Source of the DNA: [Actinomadura] parvosata subsp. kistnae
GTDB lineage: Bacteria; Actinomycetota; Actinomycetes; Streptosporangiales; Streptosporangiaceae
Length of the DNA: 64,000 nt
Reading direction: 5' to 3'
Assembly: GCF_900323885.1 (NCBI RefSeq)
Contig: NZ_OOHJ01000018.1
Span: 310,001 to 374,000 of the forward strand
Below are positions 17,306-25,264 of the stretch, in pieces. The position numbers and the translations under genes are program-made. How positions within the stretch are numbered: position 1 is the stretch's first letter; each line of letters begins with the position of its first letter. The notes under the pieces were generated by a model. It saw only the letters and a program-made list of their open reading frames with translations, ran no database searches and was not told where the DNA came from.

Positions 17306-19675
17306 ATGGTGATCCACCCCCTTACCCGGCGTTCCGCCCTGCTGGGCGCCGCCGCCGCGGCCGGTCTCGCCCTGTGGGAGCGACCGGCCGAGGCGGCCGG
17401 TCTCGCCCTGTGGGAACGACCGGCCGAGGCGGCCGGTCTCGCCCTGTGGGAACGACCGGCCGAGGCGGTCGGCGCCGCCGCGTTCGACGCCGCCCGGGAG
17501 CGGTGGGTGAGCTTATTGGCCGGCGGTGACCACGGCACCGCCCACGCCGACAGGACCGAGGCGGTCGAGGGCTCGGCCAACGCGGTGCTGCGCAAGCTGG
17601 AGTTCTCCCCCAGGGGCCCGAGCCTCTGGCCCGACCTGCCGCTCGGCGACCCCCGTACGGGCAACTTCAACCGCGCCTACAACCGGATGCGCACGCTGGC
17701 GCTGGGCTGGGCCACGCCGGGCACCTCGATGTACCGGGACGACGGGGTCGCGCGGACGGCGGCCAGGGCGCTGGACTTCCTGTACGAGCACGCCTACCAC
17801 GAGGGCCTCGACCCGCGCGGCAGCAACTGGTACTGGTGGGAGATCGGCGTCCCCCGCTCGCTGACCGACACGTGCGCCCTGCTGTACGACGGCCTGCCGA
17901 AGGACGGGCTCAAGCGCTGGCTGCGCCCGCTGCGCCGGTGGTGCCCCGACCCGGAGCGGCGCGTCAGCCACCCCGGCGTCGTCGAGACCGGCGCGAACCG
18001 GGCCGGCAAGGCGATGGCGGTGGCCGTGCGCGGGCTGCTCACCCATGACGCGCGCCTGGTCAAGCGGGCCAGGGAGGCGGTGGCCGACCTGCTGCGGCCG
18101 ACGCGGGGGCCGGGCGACGGCTTCCACCGCGACGGGTCGTTCATCCAGCACGACGTGTACCCCTACACGGGCGCCTACGGCGTGGACTACCTGGAGAGCG
18201 TGGCCAAGCTGATCGTCATGCTCGCGCGCTCGCCGTGGGAGATCCCCGGCATCGGGAAGGTCTGCGACATCGTGGACCGCTCCTTCGTCCCGTTCGTCTT
18301 CGACGGGCTGATGATGGACTGCGTGCGCGGCCGGTCCATCTCCCGGCAGGGCCACCGCGACTACCACTCCGGGCAGAAGACCGTCGAGACCATGCTGGCC
18401 CTGCTGGACGCGGCGCCCGAGCGGCACGCGCGGCGCTGGCGCCCGCTGGTGAAGGGGTGGCTCACGCGCAACACGGCGGTGCCGTACGAGACGGTCGCGC
18501 CGCTGTCGAGCGTCGCCAAGGCCAGGGCCCTGCTGGACGACCCGAAGGTCCCGGTCGGCCCGCGCACGACCGGGACGTGGGTGTTCGCCGACATGGACCG
18601 GGTCGTGCACCGCCGCCCCACGTGGGCGTTCGCGATCGCGATGAGCTCGCGGCGGATCGGCGCCGCCGAGGCCATGAACCGGGAGAACCTGCACGGCTGG
18701 TACACCGGCGACGGCATGACCTACCTCTACACCGACGACCTCACCCACTGGAACGACGAGCTGTGGCCGACGATCGACCCGTACCGGCTGCCCGGCACGA
18801 CGGTCGACACCCGCAGGCGGGCCGATCTCCCCCACGGGCACCGCCGGCTGCCGCCCACGCCGTGGGCGGGCGGCGTGGCGCTCGACGGCGAGTACGGCGT
18901 CGCCGCCATGAAGCTGATCGCCGAGGGCTCCTCGCTGCGGGCCAAGAAGGCGTGGTTCCTGCTCGACGACGCCGTGATCGCCCTCGGCGCCGGCATCACG
19001 GCCTCCGACGGCCGCCGCGTCGAGACCATCGTCGAGAACCGCAACACCCACGACCGCCACCCGCCGCTCGAACAGGGCGACCGCTGGATCCACCTGCCGG
19101 GCGTGGCCGGTTACGCGCTGCTCGACGGCGACGGCGCCAAGGTGATCCGCGAGGAGCGCACCGGCCGCTGGCGCGACATCGACACGGGCGCCACCACCGC
19201 CGGCGACGACACCCCCGTCACCAGGCACTACACGACGATCGTGATCGACCACGGCACCGACCCGCGCAAGGCCCGCTACGCCTACGCGGTGCTGCCCGGG
19301 GCGTCCGCCGCGCAGACCGCGTCCTACGGGCTGCGCGTCCGCATCCTCGCCAACTCGGGCACGGCGCAGGCCATCTCGCGCGGCGACCTGCTCGCCGCCG
19401 TCTTCTGGCAGGCCGGCACGGTGCAGACCCCCGACGGGCCGCTGACCGCCGACGGGCCGTGCACGCTGCTGGTGCGCCGCGACCCCGGCCGGAAGGAGGT
19501 GCGGCTCGCGGTGTCCGACCCGTCCAGGACCGCCGACGAGGTGAAGATCACGCTGCCGTGGCGGGTTCGGTCGGTCAAGAAGGGCGATCGCGGCGTGCGC
19601 CGGGCCAAGCGGGCGCTCAAGGTGGAGGTCGGCGACAGCCGGGGCCACGGCCACACCGCCGTCGTACGCGTCTGA
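17306..19675 (+). CDS. secreted polysaccharide lyase family 8 enzyme
   Basis: 789 residues. A twin-arginine signal (RRSALLG) starts at residue 8. The mature part matches PL8 hyaluronate/chondroitin/xanthan lyases: a helical toroid with NWYWWEIG, then N231, H282 and Y291, whose spacings (51 and 9) match the catalytic Asn-His-Tyr of pneumococcal hyaluronate lyase, followed by beta-sandwich domains. These enzymes cleave uronic-acid glycans by beta-elimination outside the cell. The signal peptide carries three tandem copies of a 12-residue unit. The glycan substrate is not predictable from this alone. Confidence 0.92.
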   Translation: MVIHPLTRRSALLGAAAAAGLALWERPAEAAGLALWERPAEAAGLALWERPAEAVGAAAFDAARERWVSLLAGGDHGTAHADRTEAVEGSANAVLRKLEFSPRGPSLWPDLPLGDPRTGNFNRAYNRMRTLALGWATPGTSMYRDDGVARTAARALDFLYEHAYHEGLDPRGSNWYWWEIGVPRSLTDTCALLYDGLPKDGLKRWLRPLRRWCPDPERRVSHPGVVETGANRAGKAMAVAVRGLLTHDARLVKRAREAVADLLRPTRGPGDGFHRDGSFIQHDVYPYTGAYGVDYLESVAKLIVMLARSPWEIPGIGKVCDIVDRSFVPFVFDGLMMDCVRGRSISRQGHRDYHSGQKTVETMLALLDAAPERHARRWRPLVKGWLTRNTAVPYETVAPLSSVAKARALLDDPKVPVGPRTTGTWVFADMDRVVHRRPTWAFAIAMSSRRIGAAEAMNRENLHGWYTGDGMTYLYTDDLTHWNDELWPTIDPYRLPGTTVDTRRRADLPHGHRRLPPTPWAGGVALDGEYGVAAMKLIAEGSSLRAKKAWFLLDDAVIALGAGITASDGRRVETIVENRNTHDRHPPLEQGDRWIHLPGVAGYALLDGDGAKVIREERTGRWRDIDTGATTAGDDTPVTRHYTTIVIDHGTDPRKARYAYAVLPGASAAQTASYGLRVRILANSGTAQAISRGDLLAAVFWQAGTVQTPDGPLTADGPCTLLVRRDPGRKEVRLAVSDPSRTADEVKITLPWRVRSVKKGDRGVRRAKRALKVEVGDSRGHGHTAVVRV
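17360..17467 (+). repeat. three 36-bp tandem repeats in signal peptide
   Basis: Copies at 17360-17395, 17396-17431 and 17432-17467 encode AGLALWERPAEA three times and differ by a single base (GAG/GAA). Each copy has a short hydrophobic stretch and an AEA-A junction that looks like a signal peptidase site. Confidence 0.95.
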
Positions 19676-19686
19676 CCCGCCGCTCT

Positions 19687-20346
19687 CTAAGCCACCAGGC
19701 CCCTGCGGTACGCGTACACGACCGCCTGGACGCGGTCACGCAGGTCGAGCTTGGTCAGGATGCGGGACACGTACGTCTTGACGGTCTCCTGGCTGATCAC
19801 CAGCGTGCCCGCGATCTCGCTGTTGGACAGGCCGTCGGCGATGAGGCGCAGCACCTCCAGCTCCCGCCGGGTCAGCGGGACGTCCTCGGCCCCGCCCTCC
19901 TGGGGGCGGATGCGGGCCGCGTACCGGCCGACGAGCTGCCGGGTCACCTCGGGGGCCAGCAGCGCGGCGCCCGACGCGACGGTGCGGATGCCCTGGAGGA
20001 GCTGCGCCGGCGGGGCGTCCTTGAGCAGGAACCCGCTCGCGCCCGCCCGCAGCGCCTCGTACACGTACTCGTCGAGGTTGAACGTGGTCACCACGAGCAC
20101 CTTGACCGGGTCCGTCACGCCGGCGCCCGCGAGCCGGCGGGTGGCCTCGATGCCGTCGAGCACCGGCATGCGCACGTCCATGACGACGATGTCGGGGCGC
20201 AGCCGGCGGGCGAGGTCGACGGCGGTGCGGCCGTCACCGCACTCGCCCACCACCTCCAGGTCGGGCTGCGCGTCGATGATCGTCGCGAAGCCGGTGCGGA
20301 TCAGCGCCTGGTCGTCGGCGACCAGGACCCGGACGGGCGCGGTCAC
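19687..20346 (-). CDS. response regulator, NarL/LuxR type
   Basis: 219 residues from GTG 20346. The receiver domain has the acidic pair DD at 11-12, phospho-acceptor D57 in IVVMDVRMP and the Lys in FLLKDAPP. The C-terminal LuxR helix-turn-helix contains LTRRELEVLRLIADG and SQETVKTYVSRIL. It overlaps the stop of its kinase by four bases (GTGA), so the two form a coupled pair. Target genes are unknown; the neighbouring PL8 and lipoprotein genes are candidates by position only. Confidence 0.94.
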   Translation of the reverse strand: MTAPVRVLVADDQALIRTGFATIIDAQPDLEVVGECGDGRTAVDLARRLRPDIVVMDVRMPVLDGIEATRRLAGAGVTDPVKVLVVTTFNLDEYVYEALRAGASGFLLKDAPPAQLLQGIRTVASGAALLAPEVTRQLVGRYAARIRPQEGGAEDVPLTRRELEVLRLIADGLSNSEIAGTLVISQETVKTYVSRILTKLDLRDRVQAVVYAYRRGLVA

Positions 20347-21590
20347 GACGCGCTCTCCAGGGGGATGCGCGCCCGTACGAGGAAGCCGCCGTCCGGCTGC
20401 GGCCCCGCGCTGAACTCGCCGCCCAGAGCGCCGACCCGCTCCCGCAGCCCGGCCAGGCCGCGCCCGCTCCCACCGAGAGAGCCGGACGAGCCGCGCCGGC
20501 CGGGAGGACCGGCCGGGCCGTGCTCGCTCCCGCCGGACGAGCCGGCCGGGCCTGGCCCGCCTTCGCCGGGAGAGCCGGCCGCCGTGCTGGGGCCGTCGGT
20601 GCTCACCGCCACGCTGATCTCCTTCTCGCCGTAGCGCACGTGCACCACGGTGCGGCTGCCGTGGGCGTATTTGAGCGCGTTCGTCAGGGCTTCCTGGACG
20701 ACCCTATAGGCCACGAACTCGGCGGCGCCGGACGATCGCGAAGGTTCGCCCTCCTGAACGAGCTCCACCGGCTGCCCGGCCTGGCGGGTCTGCTCGGCGA
20801 GGGCGGGCAGGTCGGCGGCGGACGGCGTCCTGACCTCGGCGTCGTGGTCGGGGTTGAGCAGGTCGAGCAGGTTCCGCAGGTCGGCGATGGCCCGGCGGCC
20901 GGTGTCGGTGACGGCGGTCAGGGTCGTGTCGAGGCGTTCGGGCGCGGCGGTCATGTAGCGGGCCGCCTCGGCCTGCACGACCATCGCGGTCACGTGGTGC
21001 GTCACGACGTCGTGCAGCTCGCGGGCGATGCGGGTGCGCTCGGCGACGCGGGTGGCCTCGGCGACGTGGCGGCGGCGCTCGGCCTCGGCGGCCCGGGTGG
21101 AGCGCAGCCAGGCGCCGATGGCCCACGAGAGGGCCAGCGCCAGGTAGAGCAGCGCGATGTCCAGCGGGGTCTCGTTCGCGCCGAGCCCTTGGAGCGCGGC
21201 GATGAACACCACGTACGCGACCGACAGCAGGACGATCGTGAGGGGCCGGCGGCGCCGCACGTGGGCGCCGGCGCTGACGAGCGCGATGGGCAGGGCGATG
21301 CCCGCCAGCGCGTGGCAGGCGAAGAACTGGTCGAGGGCGAAGCCGAGCGCCACCAGCGCGACCGACCAGCCCGGCCACCGCCGCCGCACGGCGAGCGGCA
21401 TCGCCTCCAGGGCGATCACCGCGACGGCCACCAGATCGTACGGCCGGGACGGGAACTCGCCGATCTGCGTCCCGTGGCCCTGGAAGCCCGGCAGGAGGGA
21501 CAGGACGGTCAGCAGCAGCGCGAGCGGAAGGTCCCGCACCGTGACGTCACACCGCTGCCACAGATCCTTGGCGCGTCGTAGATCGAGCAC
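20343..21590 (-). CDS. sensor histidine kinase, NarL/DesK type
   Basis: 415 residues from GTG 21590. About five membrane helices occupy residues 20-160, with no large extracellular domain, so it probably senses an intramembrane or envelope signal. The dimerisation/phosphorylation helix has ELHDVVTHHVTAM with H193. The ATPase domain has an N-box (QEALTNALKYA) and a G-box (GRGLAGLRERV). Between them lies a Gly/Ser/Pro-rich insert of about 45 residues. It pairs with the overlapping response regulator gene. Confidence 0.92.
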   Translation of the reverse strand: MLDLRRAKDLWQRCDVTVRDLPLALLLTVLSLLPGFQGHGTQIGEFPSRPYDLVAVAVIALEAMPLAVRRRWPGWSVALVALGFALDQFFACHALAGIALPIALVSAGAHVRRRRPLTIVLLSVAYVVFIAALQGLGANETPLDIALLYLALALSWAIGAWLRSTRAAEAERRRHVAEATRVAERTRIARELHDVVTHHVTAMVVQAEAARYMTAAPERLDTTLTAVTDTGRRAIADLRNLLDLLNPDHDAEVRTPSAADLPALAEQTRQAGQPVELVQEGEPSRSSGAAEFVAYRVVQEALTNALKYAHGSRTVVHVRYGEKEISVAVSTDGPSTAAGSPGEGGPGPAGSSGGSEHGPAGPPGRRGSSGSLGGSGRGLAGLRERVGALGGEFSAGPQPDGGFLVRARIPLESAS

Positions 21591-21745
21591 CGGGTGAGCT
21601 TAACGGGTTCGCGGGGTTTGTCCCCCATGCGAGCTACCGGCGAATGTCCACCGTGTGGTGACGATCCCGGCACTGCCGGCTCCGTAGCGTTATCGCGCGG
21701 CCATCGCCCGCCGGCCCGCTCTCGTACTCTCGATGGAGGAACATC

Positions 21746-22693
21746 ATGCTCCGCAGGATCAAGGCAACCGCAGTGGCCGCACTGTGCTGCACCATGATCG
21801 GCGCCGGAGTCACCGGCTGTGACGGCGACTCCCTGGAGAACTGGGATCCCCTCGCCTCCAGCAGTTCCCCCAAGAGCACGCCCAAGACCAAGAGCGAGCC
21901 GCAGTCCGAGGACGCCGTGATCTCCGGCACCACGAAGATCAAGGTCGCCGGTCACTTGGTGAACGTGTCCTGCTCGGGCGAGGCGGCGGACGGCCGGCCG
22001 GTCATCGTGCTCCTGCACGGCGCCGGCGACGGGCTCGACAAGCTGGCCGGCATCCAGAAGACGCTCAGCGCGAAGAACCGCGTCTGCTCCTACGACCGCC
22101 TCGGCTCCGGCGCCAGCGACCAGCCCGACGGCCCGCAGGACATGGCGGCCACCGGCAAGGTCCTCACCGGCGTGCTCGACCGGGTCGCCGCTGACAACCC
22201 GGTCGTCCTGGCCGGCCACTCGCTCGGCGGCCTGATCGCCGCCCGCTACGCCCCCGAGCACCAGGACCGCGTCAAGGGCCTGGTCCTGCTCGACGCCACT
22301 CCTTCCACGATGCTCGCCGACATCTCCAAGGCGATCCCCGAGTCCGCCAAGGGCCCGGCGGCCGAGCTGCGCGCCCAGAACCTCGCCGTCTTCCAGGGCC
22401 AGAACCCCGAGAAGCTCACCATCACCGACGGCAAGGTCCGCTCCGCCGGGGACATCCCGGTCGAGGTCGTCCAGCACGGCAAGCCGTACCTCGCGGCCCT
22501 GCCCGAGTACGGGCCGCGCCTGGAGAAGGCGTGGGCCGCGGGCCAGCGCGCGTGGCTGGCGCTGTCCAGCAACAGCAAGCTGAGCACGGCGGAGAAGAGC
22601 GAGCACTACATCTACGTCGACCAGCCCGAGGTCGCCGTCCAGGCCATCGAGCGGGTCGCCGCTCAGGCCGGCGCCCCGGCGAACGGCGGCTGA
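21746..22693 (+). CDS. alpha/beta-hydrolase lipoprotein
   Basis: 315 residues. The N-terminus is a lipoprotein signal with lipobox VTGC, so the mature protein is probably anchored to the membrane face. A Ser/Lys/Pro-rich linker follows, then an alpha/beta-hydrolase domain with LLHGAG for the oxyanion hole, nucleophile elbow GHSLGG, an Asp in LLDATPS and a late His in SEHYIYVD. GGAGG lies upstream of ATG 21746. The substrate is unknown. Confidence 0.88.
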   Translation: MLRRIKATAVAALCCTMIGAGVTGCDGDSLENWDPLASSSSPKSTPKTKSEPQSEDAVISGTTKIKVAGHLVNVSCSGEAADGRPVIVLLHGAGDGLDKLAGIQKTLSAKNRVCSYDRLGSGASDQPDGPQDMAATGKVLTGVLDRVAADNPVVLAGHSLGGLIAARYAPEHQDRVKGLVLLDATPSTMLADISKAIPESAKGPAAELRAQNLAVFQGQNPEKLTITDGKVRSAGDIPVEVVQHGKPYLAALPEYGPRLEKAWAAGQRAWLALSSNSKLSTAEKSEHYIYVDQPEVAVQAIERVAAQAGAPANGG

Positions 22694-22713
22694 CCGGCCG
22701 TCGGCGTCCAAGC

Positions 22714-22751
22714 GGCCTCTCGGCGGGCTCTGCCCGACCCGCCGAGAGGCC
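22714..22751 (+). terminator. terminator of lipoprotein hydrolase gene
   Basis: Two perfect 14-base arms (22714-22727 and 22738-22751) enclose a ten-base loop, 21 bases after the stop. There is no T-run, which is usual for high-GC actinobacterial hairpins. Confidence 0.8.
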
Positions 22752-22856
22752 TCAGGACGATACGCGTGCCGTGCGGTCGCGGTGAGCGGCCGCACAGGAC
22801 GTTCCCGTGAGTTGCCCATGAGAGGCCACGGGACACAGGCACCGTGCGGGCGGGGA

Positions 22857-23816
22857 TCACGGCGGATGGTGGCGGAAGGCGCGGCGGTAGGCCGCGGGGG
22901 CGACCCCGCGCCTGGCGGCGAAGTGGTGCCGCAGACCGTCGGCGCCGCCGAACCCCGCCCGCACGGCCACCGCGTCCACGCTCAGCTCGGTGCCCTCCAG
23001 CAGCTCCTCGGCGAGCTGCAGCCGCCGTTCGAGCAGCCAGCGGTGCGGCGTCGTGCCGGTCAGCGCCTTGAACCGCCGGGCGAACGTGCGCGGTGACATG
23101 GCCGCCCGTGCCGCCAGCGTCTCCACCGTCAGGGGCCGGTCGAGGTGCTGCTGCATCCAGTCGAGCAGCTCCGCCAGCTCGTACGGCGTGCGCGGCGACG
23201 GCATGGGAGCCTCGACGTACTGGGCCTGCCCGCCCGACCGATGGGCGGGCACGACGAGGCGCCGGGCCAGGGCGTTGGCCGTGGCGGCACCGTGTTCGAG
23301 GCGGACGAGGTGCAGGCAGGCGTCGATCCCGGCCGCGGCTCCGGCGCTGCTGAGGACGGGGCCGTCCTCGACGTACAGGATGCCGGGATCGACGCGGACG
23401 CGGGGGTGGCGGCGGGCGAGCAGCCCGGCGAACTGCCAGTGGGTGGTGGCCCGCCTGCCGTCGAGCAGCCCGGCGGCGGCGGCCAGGAAGGCGCCCGTGC
23501 AGATGGTCAGCACCCGCGCGCCGCGCCCGGCGGCCTCCCGCAGCGCCGCCAGCAGCGGCTCGGGAGCCGGCGCGTCGAGCGGCGGCCAGGCCGGCACGGC
23601 CACGAGGTCGGCCTCGGCGACGCGCTCCAGCCCGTGCTCGACATGCACGAGGAACCCGGAGGTGGTCGGGATCGGGCCGGGCCGCGGCGCGCAGACCGCG
23701 AAGTCGTGCACGGGCAGCCCGTCGTCGGAGCGGTCGAGGCCGAACACCTGACAGACGATCCCGAGCTCGAACGCGGCGACCTGATCGCCGACCACGGCGG
23801 CGACGTTGCGGATCAC
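22857..23816 (-). CDS. GlxA-type AraC regulator with DJ-1/PfpI domain
   Basis: 319 residues from GTG 23816. The first 180 residues are a DJ-1/PfpI-like amidotransferase fold, with the elbow Cys in VLTICTGAF. The C-terminal 100 residues are an AraC helix-turn-helix pair, with VETLAARAAMSPRTFARRF and the second unit ending in GLRHHF. Such regulators sense small molecules through the DJ-1 domain. The true start is uncertain because in-frame GTG codons continue upstream. It is divergent from the propeller-like gene at 23899. Confidence 0.9.
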   Translation of the reverse strand: MIRNVAAVVGDQVAAFELGIVCQVFGLDRSDDGLPVHDFAVCAPRPGPIPTTSGFLVHVEHGLERVAEADLVAVPAWPPLDAPAPEPLLAALREAAGRGARVLTICTGAFLAAAAGLLDGRRATTHWQFAGLLARRHPRVRVDPGILYVEDGPVLSSAGAAAGIDACLHLVRLEHGAATANALARRLVVPAHRSGGQAQYVEAPMPSPRTPYELAELLDWMQQHLDRPLTVETLAARAAMSPRTFARRFKALTGTTPHRWLLERRLQLAEELLEGTELSVDAVAVRAGFGGADGLRHHFAARRGVAPAAYRRAFRHHPP

Positions 23817-23898
23817 GGCCACGAGTATGGCAGGAAATTCCCGTACCAGGGCAGTGCTGCCACTCCCGCCGGGGCGCCCTCCTCCCCAGACTCGGGCC

Positions 23899-24741
23899 AT
23901 GACGTCTTTCCCCCTCCCCGGGCAGGGCCGCGTCGCGGTCGCCGTGCCCGCGCCCGGCTCCGGGCCGCAGCAGTGGGCCGGGGCGCCGAGCGCCGCGCTC
24001 GCCGCCGACGGCACGTTCGTCCTGGCCTACCGCGTCCGCGCGGGCGGCGAGGACCACAACGTCGTGGCCCGCTCCCCGGACGGCGAGCGGTTCACGACGG
24101 TCGCCGTGCTGCCGCGCGACCGCTTCGGCGCCGCGATGGTGGAGCGCCCCGCGCTGGTCCGCACGCCGTCGGGGCGATGGCGGCTGTACGTGAGCTGCGC
24201 GACGCCGGGCACCAAGCACTGGTGGATCGGGGTCACCGAGGCCGCGACGCCGGAAGGGCTGGCGGTGTCCGAGGTGCGGCCGGTCTTCCCCGGCGACGCC
24301 CGCACCGGCGTCAAGGACCCGGTGATCCGTCACGACGGGCGCGAGTGGCGGGCGTGGCTCTGCTGCCACCCGCTGGACGTGCCGGGCGCGGAGGACCGCA
24401 TGAGCACCGCGTACGCGACCAGCGACGACGGCCTGAGCTGGCGCCCGCGCGGCACGGTCCTGACCGGCCGGCCCGGCGCGTGGGACGCCCGCGGCGCCCG
24501 AGTGACGAGCGTCCTGCCCGACGGCCGCGCCTCCTACGACGGCCGCGCCTCCGCCTCGGAGAACTGGCGCGAACGCACCGGCCTGGCCACCCCCAGGAAC
24601 GGGGCGCTGGTGCCGGGAGCGCCGGTCGCGGACGTGCGTTACCTCGACGTGCTGCCCCTCCCCGACGGCACCCACCGGCTCTTCTACGAGGCCCGGCTGC
24701 CGGACGACAGCCACGAGCTGCGTACCGAGCTGGTGACGTGA
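23899..24741 (+). CDS. GH43-like five-bladed propeller protein
   Basis: 280 residues from ATG 23899. Repeated blade-like strands ending in motifs such as RWRLYVSC, DPVIRHDGREW and HRLFYEARL resemble the five-bladed beta-propeller of glycoside hydrolase families 43, 32 and 68. No signal peptide is evident, so the protein may be cytoplasmic. A catalytic acid pair could not be assigned with confidence. The RraA-like gene follows after 13 bases, so the two are probably co-transcribed. Confidence 0.6.
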   Translation: MTSFPLPGQGRVAVAVPAPGSGPQQWAGAPSAALAADGTFVLAYRVRAGGEDHNVVARSPDGERFTTVAVLPRDRFGAAMVERPALVRTPSGRWRLYVSCATPGTKHWWIGVTEAATPEGLAVSEVRPVFPGDARTGVKDPVIRHDGREWRAWLCCHPLDVPGAEDRMSTAYATSDDGLSWRPRGTVLTGRPGAWDARGARVTSVLPDGRASYDGRASASENWRERTGLATPRNGALVPGAPVADVRYLDVLPLPDGTHRLFYEARLPDDSHELRTELVT

Positions 24742-24754
24742 GAGGCTTCCGATC

Positions 24755-25225
24755 ATGACCATCGTCACCGCCGACCTGTACGACGAGCACGGCGACCGCC
24801 TCGACTCCTGCGACCTGCAGCTGCGCCAGTACGGCGGCCGCCGCGCCTTCTCCGGCACGATCGCGACCGTCCGCTGCCACCAGGACAACGCCCTGCTCAA
24901 GTCCGTCCTGGGCGAGCCGGGCGAGGGCCGCGTGCTCGTCGTGGACGGCGGCGGCTCGCTGCACACGGCGCTGATGGGCGACGTGATCGCCGGCATGGCG
25001 GCCGGCAACGGCTGGGCGGGCGTGGTGATCAACGGCGCCGTACGGGACGTCACCGCCCTGCGGGAGCTGGACCTGGGCGTCAAGGCCCTCGGCTCGAACC
25101 CCCGCAAGAGCGGCAAGTCGGGCACCGGCGAGCGGGACGTGCCGGTGTCGTTCGGCGGCGTCACGTTCCACCCGGGAGCCGAGCTGTTCAGCGACGACGA
25201 CGGCATCCTCGTGACCCGCCCCTGA
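24755..25225 (+). CDS. RraA-fold protein, putative HMG/oxaloacetate aldolase
   Basis: 156 residues. The family core is seen in VLVVDGGGSL, a GWAGVVINGAVRD block whose Arg-Asp pair is used for metal and substrate binding in HMG aldolases, and the C-terminal DDDGILV. Members act as 4-hydroxy-4-methyl-2-oxoglutarate aldolases or oxaloacetate decarboxylases; some are called RNase E inhibitor RraA. Retention of the Arg-Asp pair favours the enzyme reading. It lies directly after the propeller gene. Confidence 0.88.
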   Translation: MTIVTADLYDEHGDRLDSCDLQLRQYGGRRAFSGTIATVRCHQDNALLKSVLGEPGEGRVLVVDGGGSLHTALMGDVIAGMAAGNGWAGVVINGAVRDVTALRELDLGVKALGSNPRKSGKSGTGERDVPVSFGGVTFHPGAELFSDDDGILVTRP

Positions 25226-25264
25226 CTGGTGACCCACCCTTAAGGGGCGGGCCGCCCGCGCCGG

